A stretch of 64,000 nt of DNA from Flavobacterium zhairuonense (lineage in GTDB: Bacteria > Bacteroidota > Bacteroidia > Flavobacteriales > Flavobacteriaceae): positions 1 through 64,000 of the forward strand of contig NZ_SJSY01000066.1 in NCBI RefSeq assembly GCF_004352915.1, in the 5' to 3' direction. This document shows, in pieces, positions 42,950-51,039 of this stretch; positions within the stretch are counted from its first letter, which is position 1; each line of letters starts with the position of its first letter. The position numbers were made by a program, and so were the translations under genes. The notes below the pieces were generated by a model. The model saw only the letters and a program-made list of their open reading frames with translations, had not been told where the DNA came from and did not search any database.

Positions 42950-44185
42950 ATGAATAAGAGAGTTGTAATTACTGGAATGGGAATTTATTCTTGTATCGGA
43001 ACTTCTTTAGACGAAGTAAAGGAATCTCTATACCAAGGAAAATCGGGTATTAAGTTTGATTCTGAACGAAAAGAATTTGGCTTCCAATCGGCTTTGACCG
43101 GAATGGTTCCAAAAGCTGATTTAAAAAATTTATTGACACGCAGACAACGTATGAGCATCGGTGAAGAAACCGAGTATGCTTATATGGCAACTATAGAAGC
43201 TTTAAAAAATGCTAATATCGACGACGCTTTTTTCGAAAGTCGCGAAGTTGGAATTATGTATGGGAATGACAGCGTTTCTAAAGCAATTATTGATGCTACA
43301 GATATTGTCCGCGAGAAAAAAGATACTGCATTAATAGGTTCTGGAGCGATTTTCAAATCGATGAATTCCACGGTTACCATGAATCTTTCGACAATTTTTA
43401 AACTTCGTGGTATCAATTTAACAGTAAGTGCGGCTTGCGCGAGCGGCTCTCATTCTATCGGATTGGCTTATTTTTTAATTAAAAGCGGATTTCAAGATAT
43501 CATAATTACCGGCGGAGCACAAGAAATCAACAAATATGCCATGAGCAGTTTTGATGGCTTAGGCGTTTTTTCAAACAGAGAAAGCGATCCTGAAAAAGCT
43601 TCTCGCCCATTCGACAAAGATCGCGACGGATTAATTCCGAGTGGCGGTGGCGCAACTTTAATTTTAGAAAGCTACGAATCTGCAATTGCAAGAGGCGCAA
43701 ATATTATCGCCGAAGTTTCTGGCTACGGATTTTCATCAAATGGCGGACATATCTCGACTCCAAATGTCGAAGGACCTGCAACTGCAATGCAACGCGCACT
43801 CGACGAAGCAAAATTAAAAGCATCAGATATTGAATATATAAATGCGCATGCAACTTCAACTCCGGTTGGAGATGCAAACGAAGCAAAAGCAATCTTTGAA
43901 GTTTTTGGCGAAAAAAACCCTCCTGTAAGCTCTACAAAATCAATGACAGGCCACGAATGCTGGATGGCCGGAGCAAGCGAAATCATTTATTCTATTATAA
44001 TGATGCAGAACGATTTCATTGCACCAAACATCAATTTGGAGAATCCAGATGAAGATGCCATGAAATTAAATTTAGTTAAAACTACGTTAAACAAAAAATT
44101 TGACATATTTTTGTCCAATTCTTTCGGTTTCGGAGGAACCAACTCTGCGTTGGTGGTTAAAAAGTTTAAATTGGACAATGAATAA
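42950..44185 (+). CDS. Beta-ketoacyl-ACP synthase II-type ketosynthase
   Basis: This 411-residue condensing enzyme retains the full catalytic triad: C163 in VSAACASGSHS, H300 in INAHATSTPVGD and H335 in SMTGHECWMAGAS. The usual HGTST is HATST here, which is known in some FabF homologues. Its stop overlaps the downstream ACP by 8 bases, implying they are made together. I infer that it extends the aryl polyene or dialkylresorcinol chain, as the ketosynthase/ACP pairs in aryl polyene clusters do. Confidence 0.92.
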   Translation: MNKRVVITGMGIYSCIGTSLDEVKESLYQGKSGIKFDSERKEFGFQSALTGMVPKADLKNLLTRRQRMSIGEETEYAYMATIEALKNANIDDAFFESREVGIMYGNDSVSKAIIDATDIVREKKDTALIGSGAIFKSMNSTVTMNLSTIFKLRGINLTVSAACASGSHSIGLAYFLIKSGFQDIIITGGAQEINKYAMSSFDGLGVFSNRESDPEKASRPFDKDRDGLIPSGGGATLILESYESAIARGANIIAEVSGYGFSSNGGHISTPNVEGPATAMQRALDEAKLKASDIEYINAHATSTPVGDANEAKAIFEVFGEKNPPVSSTKSMTGHECWMAGASEIIYSIIMMQNDFIAPNINLENPDEDAMKLNLVKTTLNKKFDIFLSNSFGFGGTNSALVVKKFKLDNE

Positions 44186-44432
44186 AGAAGAGATTATAAC
44201 GAAAATTAATGGTTTTTTGGTTGATGAATTTGAAGTAGATAATGACGAAATTGAACCAGATGCTAATTTAAAAGATACACTTGGGTTAGATAGTTTAGAT
44301 TATGTTGATTTAGTAGTTTCAATAGAATCTAACTTTGGTGTAAAACTAGTAGAGGCAGATTTCGTTGGTATCGCAACTTTTCAAAACTTCTATGACCTTA
44401 TCGAAACCAAATTAAAAGCTAAAACCGCTTAA
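44178..44432 (+). CDS. Acyl carrier protein, first copy
   Basis: This 84-residue carrier protein has the phosphopantetheine attachment motif GLDSLDYVDL (Ser39). The start at 44178 (MNKEEIITKING) was chosen because the ATG at 44100 would place 26 residues inside the ketosynthase gene. It overlaps the ketosynthase stop and is itself joined by TAATG to the acyltransferase, so three genes are tightly coupled. A second ACP is at 55427. Confidence 0.93.
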   Translation: MNKEEIITKINGFLVDEFEVDNDEIEPDANLKDTLGLDSLDYVDLVVSIESNFGVKLVEADFVGIATFQNFYDLIETKLKAKTA

Positions 44433-45310
44433 TGAGTCAATGGGATGGCAAATCAAAAGGTACAGTTTTAGGCTATAGAATATTCGTTTTTTTGATACAA
44501 AAAGCGGGTGTCAAATCTGCTTATGTCTTACTTTATTTTGTCGCTTCTTATTATTTTCTGTTTTTAAAGAAAAGCAATAAAGCTATTTTTTACTATTTCA
44601 GAGAAAGACTTCAATATTCTAATTTTCAAGCAAAAAAAATGGTTTTCAAAAGTTATTACACTTTTGGACAAACTATTATTGACAAAGTTTCCATTTCGGC
44701 CGGGCTTCGAAATAAATTCACTTATGAATTTGACGGAATCGAAATCCTGAAAAAACTTTTGGCAGAGAAAAAAGGTGGCGTTTTAATCAGCGCGCATGTT
44801 GGAAATTTTGAAATCGCCGAACATTTTTTTGGAGACATTGACCTTGATTTCCAAATCAATTTGGTTACAACCGATTTAGAACATTCTGCAATTAAGAATT
44901 ATCTGGAAAGTGTTACACAAAAATCTGCGGTAAAATTTATCATCATCAAAGACGATTTGTCTCATATTTTCGAAATTAATTCGGCTTTAGCGAACAACGA
45001 ATTGGTTTGTTTTACTGGCGATCGTTATTTTGAAGGAACTAAATCATTGTCTGAAGAAATTTTAGGTAAAGAAGCTAATTTTCCTGCCGGTCCTTTCTTA
45101 ATCGCTTCAAGATTAAAAGTTCCTGTTGTATTTGTTTATGTAATGAAAGAACCAAATCTTCATTATCATTTATACGCACGCGAAGCAACTGTAAAACATC
45201 GCGACGAAAAAGGTTTATTAAAAGAATACGTAAAAAGTGTTGAAAGTATTCTGCAAAAATATCCTTTGCAATGGTTCAATTATTTCGATTTTTGGAATGA
45301 TTTGACATAA
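44432..45310 (+). CDS. LpxL/HtrB-type lysophospholipid acyltransferase
   Basis: This 292-residue protein has an N-terminal membrane segment (about 25-45) and the acyltransferase HX4E motif H122-E127 in SAHVGNFEIAE. A conserved acidic stretch (FTGDRYFEG) and PAGPFLIASR follow. In lipid A synthesis such enzymes move acyl chains from ACP. In aryl polyene and dialkylresorcinol clusters they are thought to move the finished chain. Joining of the polyene acid to the resorcinol, or of the pigment to a membrane lipid, is the plausible role here. Its start overlaps the ACP stop by one base. Confidence 0.88.
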   Translation: MSQWDGKSKGTVLGYRIFVFLIQKAGVKSAYVLLYFVASYYFLFLKKSNKAIFYYFRERLQYSNFQAKKMVFKSYYTFGQTIIDKVSISAGLRNKFTYEFDGIEILKKLLAEKKGGVLISAHVGNFEIAEHFFGDIDLDFQINLVTTDLEHSAIKNYLESVTQKSAVKFIIIKDDLSHIFEINSALANNELVCFTGDRYFEGTKSLSEEILGKEANFPAGPFLIASRLKVPVVFVYVMKEPNLHYHLYAREATVKHRDEKGLLKEYVKSVESILQKYPLQWFNYFDFWNDLT

Positions 45311-45319
45311 TGCAAAAAG

Positions 45320-45520
45320 AATCTCGCAAAGGCGCAGAGGCGCAAAGTTTTTCTCATTTTTGTCATTTCGATGGAGGAGAAATCTCCACGAAAAGCTCTA
45401 CAAAGATTGGCTTATAGGAACGGAGTTACTTGCGGAGATTTCTCCTCCGTCGAAATGACAAACTGCACTTTAAAATTCATTTTAAATTTAACCTTTGCGC
45501 CTCTGCGTCTTTGCGAGATT
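45320..45520. repeat. Outer inverted repeat, CGCAGAG family, copy 3
   Basis: The arms at 45320-45347 and 45493-45520 are 28 bases long and match with one mismatch (CTCGCAAAGGCGCAGAGG type). The space between is about 145 bases instead of 30, because a second, unrelated inverted repeat lies inside. Confidence 0.92.
45361..45460. repeat. Inner inverted repeat, TGTCATTTCGA family, nested
   Basis: The arms at 45361-45390 and 45431-45460 are near-perfect reverse complements (TGTCATTTCGATGGAGGAGA type). The centre of about 40 bases has no gene. The element is entirely inside the outer repeat. Confidence 0.9.
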
Positions 45521-45601
45521 AAAACTCAACGTAAATCCGAGCTTAAAAAAAACTTATAAAACGAAACATTAAACAAGAAAATTCGTTTAAAATAATTTCC
45601 C

Positions 45602-45609
45602 TATTTTTG
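45602..45609 (+). promoter_or_regulatory. darA promoter -7 element
   Basis: TATTTTTG matches TAnnTTTG and lies 26 bases before the darA ATG. It marks darA as the start of a separate transcription unit within the pigment cluster. Confidence 0.6.
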
Positions 45610-45635
45610 TTTGCAACCAAAGACAGCAAACCTAA

Positions 45636-46538
45636 ATGAAAAATGTTCTCGTAATTTATTATTCGCAATCCGGACAGCTGGAATCTATTGCACGAAACAT
45701 TGCAAAACCCTTTTTAAATTCAGAAGAAATCAACGTAACTTTTCACGAAATACAGTTAGAAAAGCCCTTTCCTTTTCCGTGGAATAAAACTACTTTTTTT
45801 GATGCTTTTCCTGAATCTTTTCTGCAAATACCAACAGCTTTAAAACCAGTTCCGGAAGAAATTTTAAACACAAAATTTGATCTTGTTTTGCTTCATTATC
45901 AAGTTTGGTATTTAACGCCTTCAATTCCGATGAACTCTTTCTTAAAAAGTGCTGAAGCCAAGACTATTTTAAACAATACTCCCGTTATTACTATAAACGG
46001 TTCCCGAAACATGTGGATAATGGCGCAGGAAAAAGTGAAAGTTTTATTGAAAGAAGCCAATGCAAAATTGGTTGGAAATGTAGCTTTAGTCGATCGCGTT
46101 GGAAATTTAATCAGCGTCATTACGATTGTAAATTGGATGTTTTCGGGGGTAAAGAAAAGATATTTAGGTTTTTTCCCGTTGCCTGGAGTTTCGGATAAAG
46201 ACATTCAGGAATCAGATCAATTTGGCGAAGTGATGCTTTCGCAATTCAAACAAAACAAACTGGAAGATTTACAGCCAAAATTAGCCGAAATTGGAGCAGT
46301 AAAAATCAGTCCATATTTAGTGACTGTGGACAAAACCGCTAACAAAATCTTTGATAAATGGTCTAATTTCATACATAAGAATCAAAAAAACAGAAAACTG
46401 CTTCTTAAATTATTTTATGTTTATTTATTCCTTGCAATATGGGTAATCTCGCCAATAGTATATATATTGCATGTTATTAGCTATCCGTTTAAAATTAAAA
46501 CTATAAAAAAAGAAACTCAATACTATCAAGGAGTTTAG
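45636..46538 (+). CDS. darA: Dialkylresorcinol condensing enzyme DarA
   Basis: This 300-residue protein has an N-terminal flavodoxin-like fold with the FMN-loop-type sequence IYYSQSGQLES (about 7-17) and HYQVWYLTPSIP. A C-terminal pair of hydrophobic segments (about 255-285) suggests membrane contact. DarA is thought to aromatise the cyclohexanedione made by DarB to the 2,5-dialkylresorcinol head of flexirubin. It is 19 bases from darB, and the two are the diagnostic pair for dialkylresorcinol production. Confidence 0.9.
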   Translation: MKNVLVIYYSQSGQLESIARNIAKPFLNSEEINVTFHEIQLEKPFPFPWNKTTFFDAFPESFLQIPTALKPVPEEILNTKFDLVLLHYQVWYLTPSIPMNSFLKSAEAKTILNNTPVITINGSRNMWIMAQEKVKVLLKEANAKLVGNVALVDRVGNLISVITIVNWMFSGVKKRYLGFFPLPGVSDKDIQESDQFGEVMLSQFKQNKLEDLQPKLAEIGAVKISPYLVTVDKTANKIFDKWSNFIHKNQKNRKLLLKLFYVYLFLAIWVISPIVYILHVISYPFKIKTIKKETQYYQGV

Positions 46539-46557
46539 AAGAGGAGAAAATTATATT

Positions 46558-47691
46558 ATGTTTGACGTATATATTACCAAAGCTGCAAAATATTTGCCAA
46601 ATGAAGCTGTTTCAAACGATGAAATGGAGAATTATTTAGGGCTGATAAACGACACTGCTTCAAAAGCAAGACGTATTATTTTGCGCAATAATAAAATTAC
46701 AAGCCGATACTATGCCGTTGACAAAAACGGCAAAAGCACACATAGTAATGCCGAATTGGCAAAAAGTGCAATTGAAAAATTGTTTGATGAAAATTTCACT
46801 GACCAGGATTTAGAAGTGCTTTCTTGCGGAACATCGTCACCAGATGTTTTTGCACCTTCGCACGCCGCAATGGTTCACGGATTGCTGAGAAACAAATCGG
46901 TTGAATTAAACTCTTCTTCTGGAATTTGCTGTTCTGGAATGAATGCTTTGAAATATGGTTTTCTTTCTATAAAATCTGGAAATTCAAAAAATGCTGTCTG
47001 CACAGGATCTGAAAAAGTTTCGACTTGGCTTTCGGCACAACAATACAATCAGGAAATCATCAACTTAAAAAATCTGGAAGAACAGCCAATTATTGCTTTC
47101 AAAAAAGATTTCTTGCGTTGGATGTTGTCTGACGGAGCTGGTGCTTTTTTATTAGAAAATAAACCAACCGGAAATATTTCTTTAAAAATCGAATGGATGG
47201 AAGCGTATTCTTATGCATTCGAATTAGAAACCTGCATGTATGCCGGTGGAGATAAATTGGAAAACGGCGAAATAAAACCTTGGAGCGAATACAAACCTGA
47301 ACAATTGCTAAACGAATCTATTTTGGCTGTAAAACAGGATGTAAAATTATTGGACGAATTTATTCTGCCAAAAGGTGTCGAAAGTATGACCGACGCTATG
47401 GCAAAACATAATGTTACTGCCAATGATGTTGATTACTTTTTGCCACACGTTTCTTCGTACTTTTTTGTTGAAGGATTGAAAAAAGGTCTCGACGAAAAAG
47501 GAGTTGTAATTCCATCTGAAAAATGGTTCATGAATCTTTTACAAGTTGGAAATGTTGGTTCTGCCTCAATTTATATTGCAGTTGAAGAATTAATGAATTC
47601 TGGAAAATTAAAAAAAGGAGACAAAATTTTATTGTCGGTTCCAGAAAGCGGACGTTTTTCATTTGCTTATGCGTATTTAACTGTTTGCTAA
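46558..47691 (+). CDS. darB: Dialkylresorcinol-forming ketosynthase DarB
   Basis: This 377-residue KAS III-type enzyme condenses two beta-keto acyl intermediates to form the dialkylcyclohexanedione precursor. The active site reads SGICCSGMNAL, with two adjacent cysteines (C124, C125). C125 best fits the catalytic position. A His in YFLPHVSSYF and an Asn in LQVGNVGSAS complete the triad. It starts 19 bases after darA and its stop overlaps the next start (TAATG). Confidence 0.92.
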   Translation: MFDVYITKAAKYLPNEAVSNDEMENYLGLINDTASKARRIILRNNKITSRYYAVDKNGKSTHSNAELAKSAIEKLFDENFTDQDLEVLSCGTSSPDVFAPSHAAMVHGLLRNKSVELNSSSGICCSGMNALKYGFLSIKSGNSKNAVCTGSEKVSTWLSAQQYNQEIINLKNLEEQPIIAFKKDFLRWMLSDGAGAFLLENKPTGNISLKIEWMEAYSYAFELETCMYAGGDKLENGEIKPWSEYKPEQLLNESILAVKQDVKLLDEFILPKGVESMTDAMAKHNVTANDVDYFLPHVSSYFFVEGLKKGLDEKGVVIPSEKWFMNLLQVGNVGSASIYIAVEELMNSGKLKKGDKILLSVPESGRFSFAYAYLTVC

Positions 47692-48122
47692 TGGAAACCG
47701 TTGTACTTTTAGAAAAAGAAGCCGTTGAAAATCTACTTCCTCAAAAGTTTCCTTTTGTAATGGTAGATCGCATGTTTTCTTATTCAGAAACGGGATTAAT
47801 TTCTGGTTTGAAAATTCAGAATGACAATATTTTTTTAGAAGAAAACACTTTTTTAGAAGCTGGATTAATTGAACATATGGCGCAATCTGTTGCCTTGCAC
47901 ACCGGTTATCAGTTTTTTTTGAAAAATGAAATTGCGCCAACTGGTTATATTGGTTCTATTAAAGATATTCAGATTAAAAAATTGCCTAAAACAAACGATA
48001 CGATTCAATCGAATGTTACCATTTTACAAGAATTTGGCGGAGTTACTTTAGTTGATATTGTGACTTTTTTAAATGATGAAGAAATTGCAAGCGGACAAAT
48101 GAAAACCGTTTTAGCAAAATAA
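47691..48122 (+). CDS. Hotdog-fold dehydratase-like protein A
   Basis: This 143-residue protein resembles the 3-hydroxyacyl-ACP dehydratase family (LPQKFPFVMVDRM and LEAGLIEHMAQSVALHTG). The FabZ catalytic GHFPGxPxxPG motif is missing and the equivalent stretch is shortened. The LPHR signature has become LPQK. The start at 47691 overlaps the darB stop by one base; the ATG at 47685 only adds two residues. I infer a partner of the next gene in a heteromeric dehydratase, as for ApeI/ApeP in aryl polyene synthesis. Confidence 0.85.
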   Translation: METVVLLEKEAVENLLPQKFPFVMVDRMFSYSETGLISGLKIQNDNIFLEENTFLEAGLIEHMAQSVALHTGYQFFLKNEIAPTGYIGSIKDIQIKKLPKTNDTIQSNVTILQEFGGVTLVDIVTFLNDEEIASGQMKTVLAK

Positions 48123-48127
48123 TTAGG

Positions 48128-48595
48128 ATGATGAAAGTTGGAATCGACATACAAAATTATTTACCGCACCGCGCACCAATGCTGATGGTCGATTTGATTT
48201 TGGAAATTGACGCCACTTCTGTTGAAACCGAATTTTTAATCAAAGAAGACAATATTTTCGTAGATAATGGCATTTTTATAGAAGCCGGCTTAATCGAAAA
48301 TACGGCACAAACTTGTTCGTCAATTGTTGGAAAAAAATACTTTTTTGAAGAAGACGGAACTGAAAATGAAAACGTAAATGTTATTGGTTTCATCAGCGCT
48401 TTAAAAAATCTAAAAATACATGCATTGCCAAAAGTTGACGACGTTATTACGACCAAAGCAATTTTGGTTTCCAAATTTGTTGGCGACGATTATACTTTGT
48501 GCACAATGAAATGCGAAAGTTTATTGGCAGACAAAATACTGTTAGAATGCGAAATTAATTTGTTTATTCAAAAGACGATTTCGGTTGAAAAATAA
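48128..48595 (+). CDS. Hotdog-fold dehydratase-like protein B
   Basis: This 155-residue paralogue of the preceding gene keeps the LPHRAPMLMVDLI signature but has IEAGLIENTAQTCSS in place of the FabZ GHFPG motif. The first two codons are both ATG, so the start may be one residue later. It is 5 bases from its partner. The pair probably handles beta-hydroxyacyl intermediates of the polyene or alkyl chain. The third hotdog gene at 61511 is the one with a classical catalytic His motif. Confidence 0.85.
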   Translation: MMKVGIDIQNYLPHRAPMLMVDLILEIDATSVETEFLIKEDNIFVDNGIFIEAGLIENTAQTCSSIVGKKYFFEEDGTENENVNVIGFISALKNLKIHALPKVDDVITTKAILVSKFVGDDYTLCTMKCESLLADKILLECEINLFIQKTISVEK

Positions 48596-48607
48596 TTAAA
48601 TATCGAA

Positions 48608-48859
48608 ATGGATAGAAAAAAACCGCTTTATCATTTATTAATTCGATTAGGAATTTTAATATTGGTACTTATTGCTGTTTTCAAAATAAACTCTGATGAA
48701 TTAGCTTTCTTTTTAAGTCAAGTTTATTGTCTATTTCTCTTAGTAGAAATGATTTATTTTTTTGTCAAAAAAAAGAAAAATTTAGCCTTAATAAATCTTG
48801 CCTTATTAATTATAATTGAAATATTACCTGTTTTGGTTTTGATACGTTTACTGGTATAG
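48608..48859 (+). CDS. Small membrane protein of unknown function
   Basis: This 83-residue protein has three hydrophobic segments (about 11-23, 33-52 and 58-82) separated by short basic loops (KKKKN). I do not recognise a family. It sits 12 bases after the hotdog pair and 17 bases before the next gene, in the same direction, so it is probably part of the pigment operon. It could be a membrane anchor for the biosynthetic enzymes. Coding bias and spacing make it a likely real gene. Confidence 0.7.
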   Translation: MDRKKPLYHLLIRLGILILVLIAVFKINSDELAFFLSQVYCLFLLVEMIYFFVKKKKNLALINLALLIIIEILPVLVLIRLLV

Positions 48860-48876
48860 ATTAAAAAAACACCGTC

Positions 48877-49281
48877 ATGGAAAAAGAAAATGTACCTCAG
48901 CACGATGGAAATTTAAGCAAAAAAGATCTTAAAGAACTCGTTTACGCCACAGACGAAAACGGCAATTATACAACTGCTTTGAGTACGGGCTGGGAACCAA
49001 AAGCCATTGCACTTTCGAATGCAATTGAAGATATAAAAGAACGCGCCGAAGAAGCCAGAATTAAAGTTCAAAACGGAGAAGTAAGTCCGATTTGTTATTT
49101 TATGGAATTGAATAAAATGGATTTAGGCATTCTTGCGGGTTATGTCGAAATGTGGAAATGGCGCGTAAAAAGACATTTTAAACCGTCCGTTTTTGCCAAA
49201 CTGAACGACAAAATTTTACAAAAATATGCCGACGCTTTTGACATTTCATTAGCCGAATTAAAAAACTTTAAAACAGATTAA
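48877..49281 (+). CDS. Conserved pigment-cluster protein of unknown function
   Basis: This 134-residue protein is soluble and largely helical with many charged residues. Recognisable stretches are AIALSNAIEDIKERAEEARIK and CYFMELNKMDLGILAGYVEMW. I cannot name a domain. Its stop shares a base with the ATG of the BtrH-like gene (TAATG), which points to obligate co-expression and perhaps to a small partner or regulatory subunit of that enzyme. Confidence 0.75.
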   Translation: MEKENVPQHDGNLSKKDLKELVYATDENGNYTTALSTGWEPKAIALSNAIEDIKERAEEARIKVQNGEVSPICYFMELNKMDLGILAGYVEMWKWRVKRHFKPSVFAKLNDKILQKYADAFDISLAELKNFKTD

Positions 49282-50279
49282 TGCAAGTTACTTTTACACA
49301 TCATCAATCTGCTCATTGTGAAAACGGAGTAGCTTCAAACCTCTTAAAAAACAGCGGACTCAATATCAGCGAACCGATGGTTTTCGGAATTGGTTCGGGA
49401 CTTTTTTTCGTGTATTTGCCTTTTTTAAAAGTAAATCACGCGCCGGCAATCAGCTATAGAACTTTGCCTGGACATATTTTTAATAAAGTTGCAAATCGTT
49501 TAAATCTTAAAATAAAAAGACAAAAATTTTCTTCAGTTGCCAATGCGAATAAAGCTTTAGAAGAAAATTTAAAAAACAATATTCCAACCGGACTTCAAGT
49601 TGGTGTTTATCATTTGAGTTATTTTCCTGACGAATATCGTTTTCATTTCAACGCGCACAATTTAGTCGTTTACGGCAAAACCGAAACCGATTATTTAATC
49701 AGCGATCCGGTGATGGAAACCGTTACGACTTTGACACACGAGGAAATGGATAAAGTGCGTTTTGCCAAAGGTGCTTTTGCGCCACGCGGACAAATGTATT
49801 ACCCAATTCAGATTCCGAGTGAAGTTGATTTAAAAAGCGCGATTATTAAAGGAATTAAAAATACCTGTCGCGATATGCTAGCGCCAATGCCAATTGTAGG
49901 CGTTCGCGGAATCAAAATGGTTTCGCGTCAAATTCGAAAATGGCCTAAAAAACACGGTGTTCGAAAAGCCAATCATTATTTGGCACAAATGGTTAGAATG
50001 CAGGAAGAAATTGGAACCGGAGGTGGTGGTTTCCGATTTATTTACGCCGCATTTTTACAAGAAGCTTCAGTTGTTTTAGGCAACGAAGAATTGAAAACAC
50101 TTTCGAAAGAAATGACACAAATTGGAGATTCATGGCGCGATTTTGCCGTTGAAGCTTCGAGAATTTATAAAAACCGAAGCGCCAAAGAAGACGCGTACAA
50201 CGCCATTGCCGATGAACTTTTGGACATTGCGAATCGCGAAGAAATCTTTTTCAAAAAACTAAAAAAAGCAATCAGCTAA
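49281..50279 (+). CDS. BtrH-like protein (butirosin H N-terminal domain)
   Basis: This 332-residue protein has the BtrH N-terminal domain, a cysteine-protease-like fold in which BtrH moves an acyl chain from ACP to an acceptor. A plausible triad is C13 in QSAHCENGVAS, H126 in FNAHNLVVYG and D142 in LISDPVME. The C-terminal half (about 165-332) is helical and matches the DUF4872 region. I infer a role in transferring an ACP-bound polyene acyl group, with ester formation to the dialkylresorcinol as one possibility. It lies between the 134-residue protein and an ABC exporter. Confidence 0.82.
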   Translation: MQVTFTHHQSAHCENGVASNLLKNSGLNISEPMVFGIGSGLFFVYLPFLKVNHAPAISYRTLPGHIFNKVANRLNLKIKRQKFSSVANANKALEENLKNNIPTGLQVGVYHLSYFPDEYRFHFNAHNLVVYGKTETDYLISDPVMETVTTLTHEEMDKVRFAKGAFAPRGQMYYPIQIPSEVDLKSAIIKGIKNTCRDMLAPMPIVGVRGIKMVSRQIRKWPKKHGVRKANHYLAQMVRMQEEIGTGGGGFRFIYAAFLQEASVVLGNEELKTLSKEMTQIGDSWRDFAVEASRIYKNRSAKEDAYNAIADELLDIANREEIFFKKLKKAIS

Positions 50280-50286
50280 TTATATT

Positions 50287-51039
50287 TTGAATTCCATTAT
50301 AAAAATAGAATCCCTTTCGAAAAAGTACAAAGATGCCGATCAGTTTTCTTTGAACGATGTTTCGCTGGAGATAAATGAAGGGCAAATTTTCGGATTATTA
50401 GGCCCGAATGGCGCTGGAAAAACAACTTTAATTTCAATGCTCTGCGGATTGATCAAACCAACTTCGGGACATTTTTCAATTGATGATTTGGACTATCATC
50501 ATCATTCATCCAAAATCAAAAAAATCATTGGCGTTGTTCCTCAGGAATATGCTTTGTATCCAACTTTGACCGCAAGAGAAAATCTGCATTATTTTGGAAG
50601 CATGTACGGTTTGAAAGGTTCAGACTTGAAAGATAAAGTAATCGAAACTTTAGATCTTTTGGGTTTATTGAAATTTGCTGATAAACAAATTCACACCTTT
50701 TCTGGCGGAATGAAACGCCGTGTGAATTTGATTGCCGGAATTCTTCATAATCCAAAAGTTTTATTTTTAGATGAACCAACTGTTGGTGTTGATGTTCAAT
50801 CAAAAAATGCTATTTTGGATTATCTGAAAATATTAAATCAAAACGGAACTACAATTATTTATACCTCGCATCATTTGGCTGAAGCCGAAGATTTCTGCAC
50901 GAATATTGCCATTTTGGACCGAGGCAAAATTTATGCAAAAGGAACTCCTTCAAGCTTAATTGAAACGACAGAAAATGCTCGAAATCTCGAAGACGTTTTT
51001 ATTTCATTAACCGGTAAAGACTTGAGAGATGCTATATAA
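50287..51039 (+). CDS. ABC transporter ATP-binding protein
   Basis: This 250-residue protein has the Walker A loop GLLGPNGAGKTT (K45), the Q-loop region VPQEYALYPTL, the signature FSGGMKRRVNLIAG and Walker B LFLDEPTVGVD. It belongs to the drug/lipid ABC-2 exporter class. The only start that fits the N-terminus (MNSIIKIESLSKKYK) is the TTG at 50287. It overlaps the permease gene by 11 bases. The pair probably exports the pigment or a pigment precursor. Confidence 0.92.
   Translation: MNSIIKIESLSKKYKDADQFSLNDVSLEINEGQIFGLLGPNGAGKTTLISMLCGLIKPTSGHFSIDDLDYHHHSSKIKKIIGVVPQEYALYPTLTARENLHYFGSMYGLKGSDLKDKVIETLDLLGLLKFADKQIHTFSGGMKRRVNLIAGILHNPKVLFLDEPTVGVDVQSKNAILDYLKILNQNGTTIIYTSHHLAEAEDFCTNIAILDRGKIYAKGTPSSLIETTENARNLEDVFISLTGKDLRDAI

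Larger units (their letters stand above)
45311..45635. other. Gene-free region dominated by nested inverted repeats
   Basis: This 325-base gap before darA holds the outer and inner repeats described at 45320 and 45361, then the darA promoter. A 62-codon frame at 45371-45559 lies wholly within repeat sequence and is not a gene. Confidence 0.85.

Noticed and set aside
45371..45559. 62-codon frame before darA
   Set aside because: It lies inside nested inverted repeats, so its composition is explained by repeat sequence.
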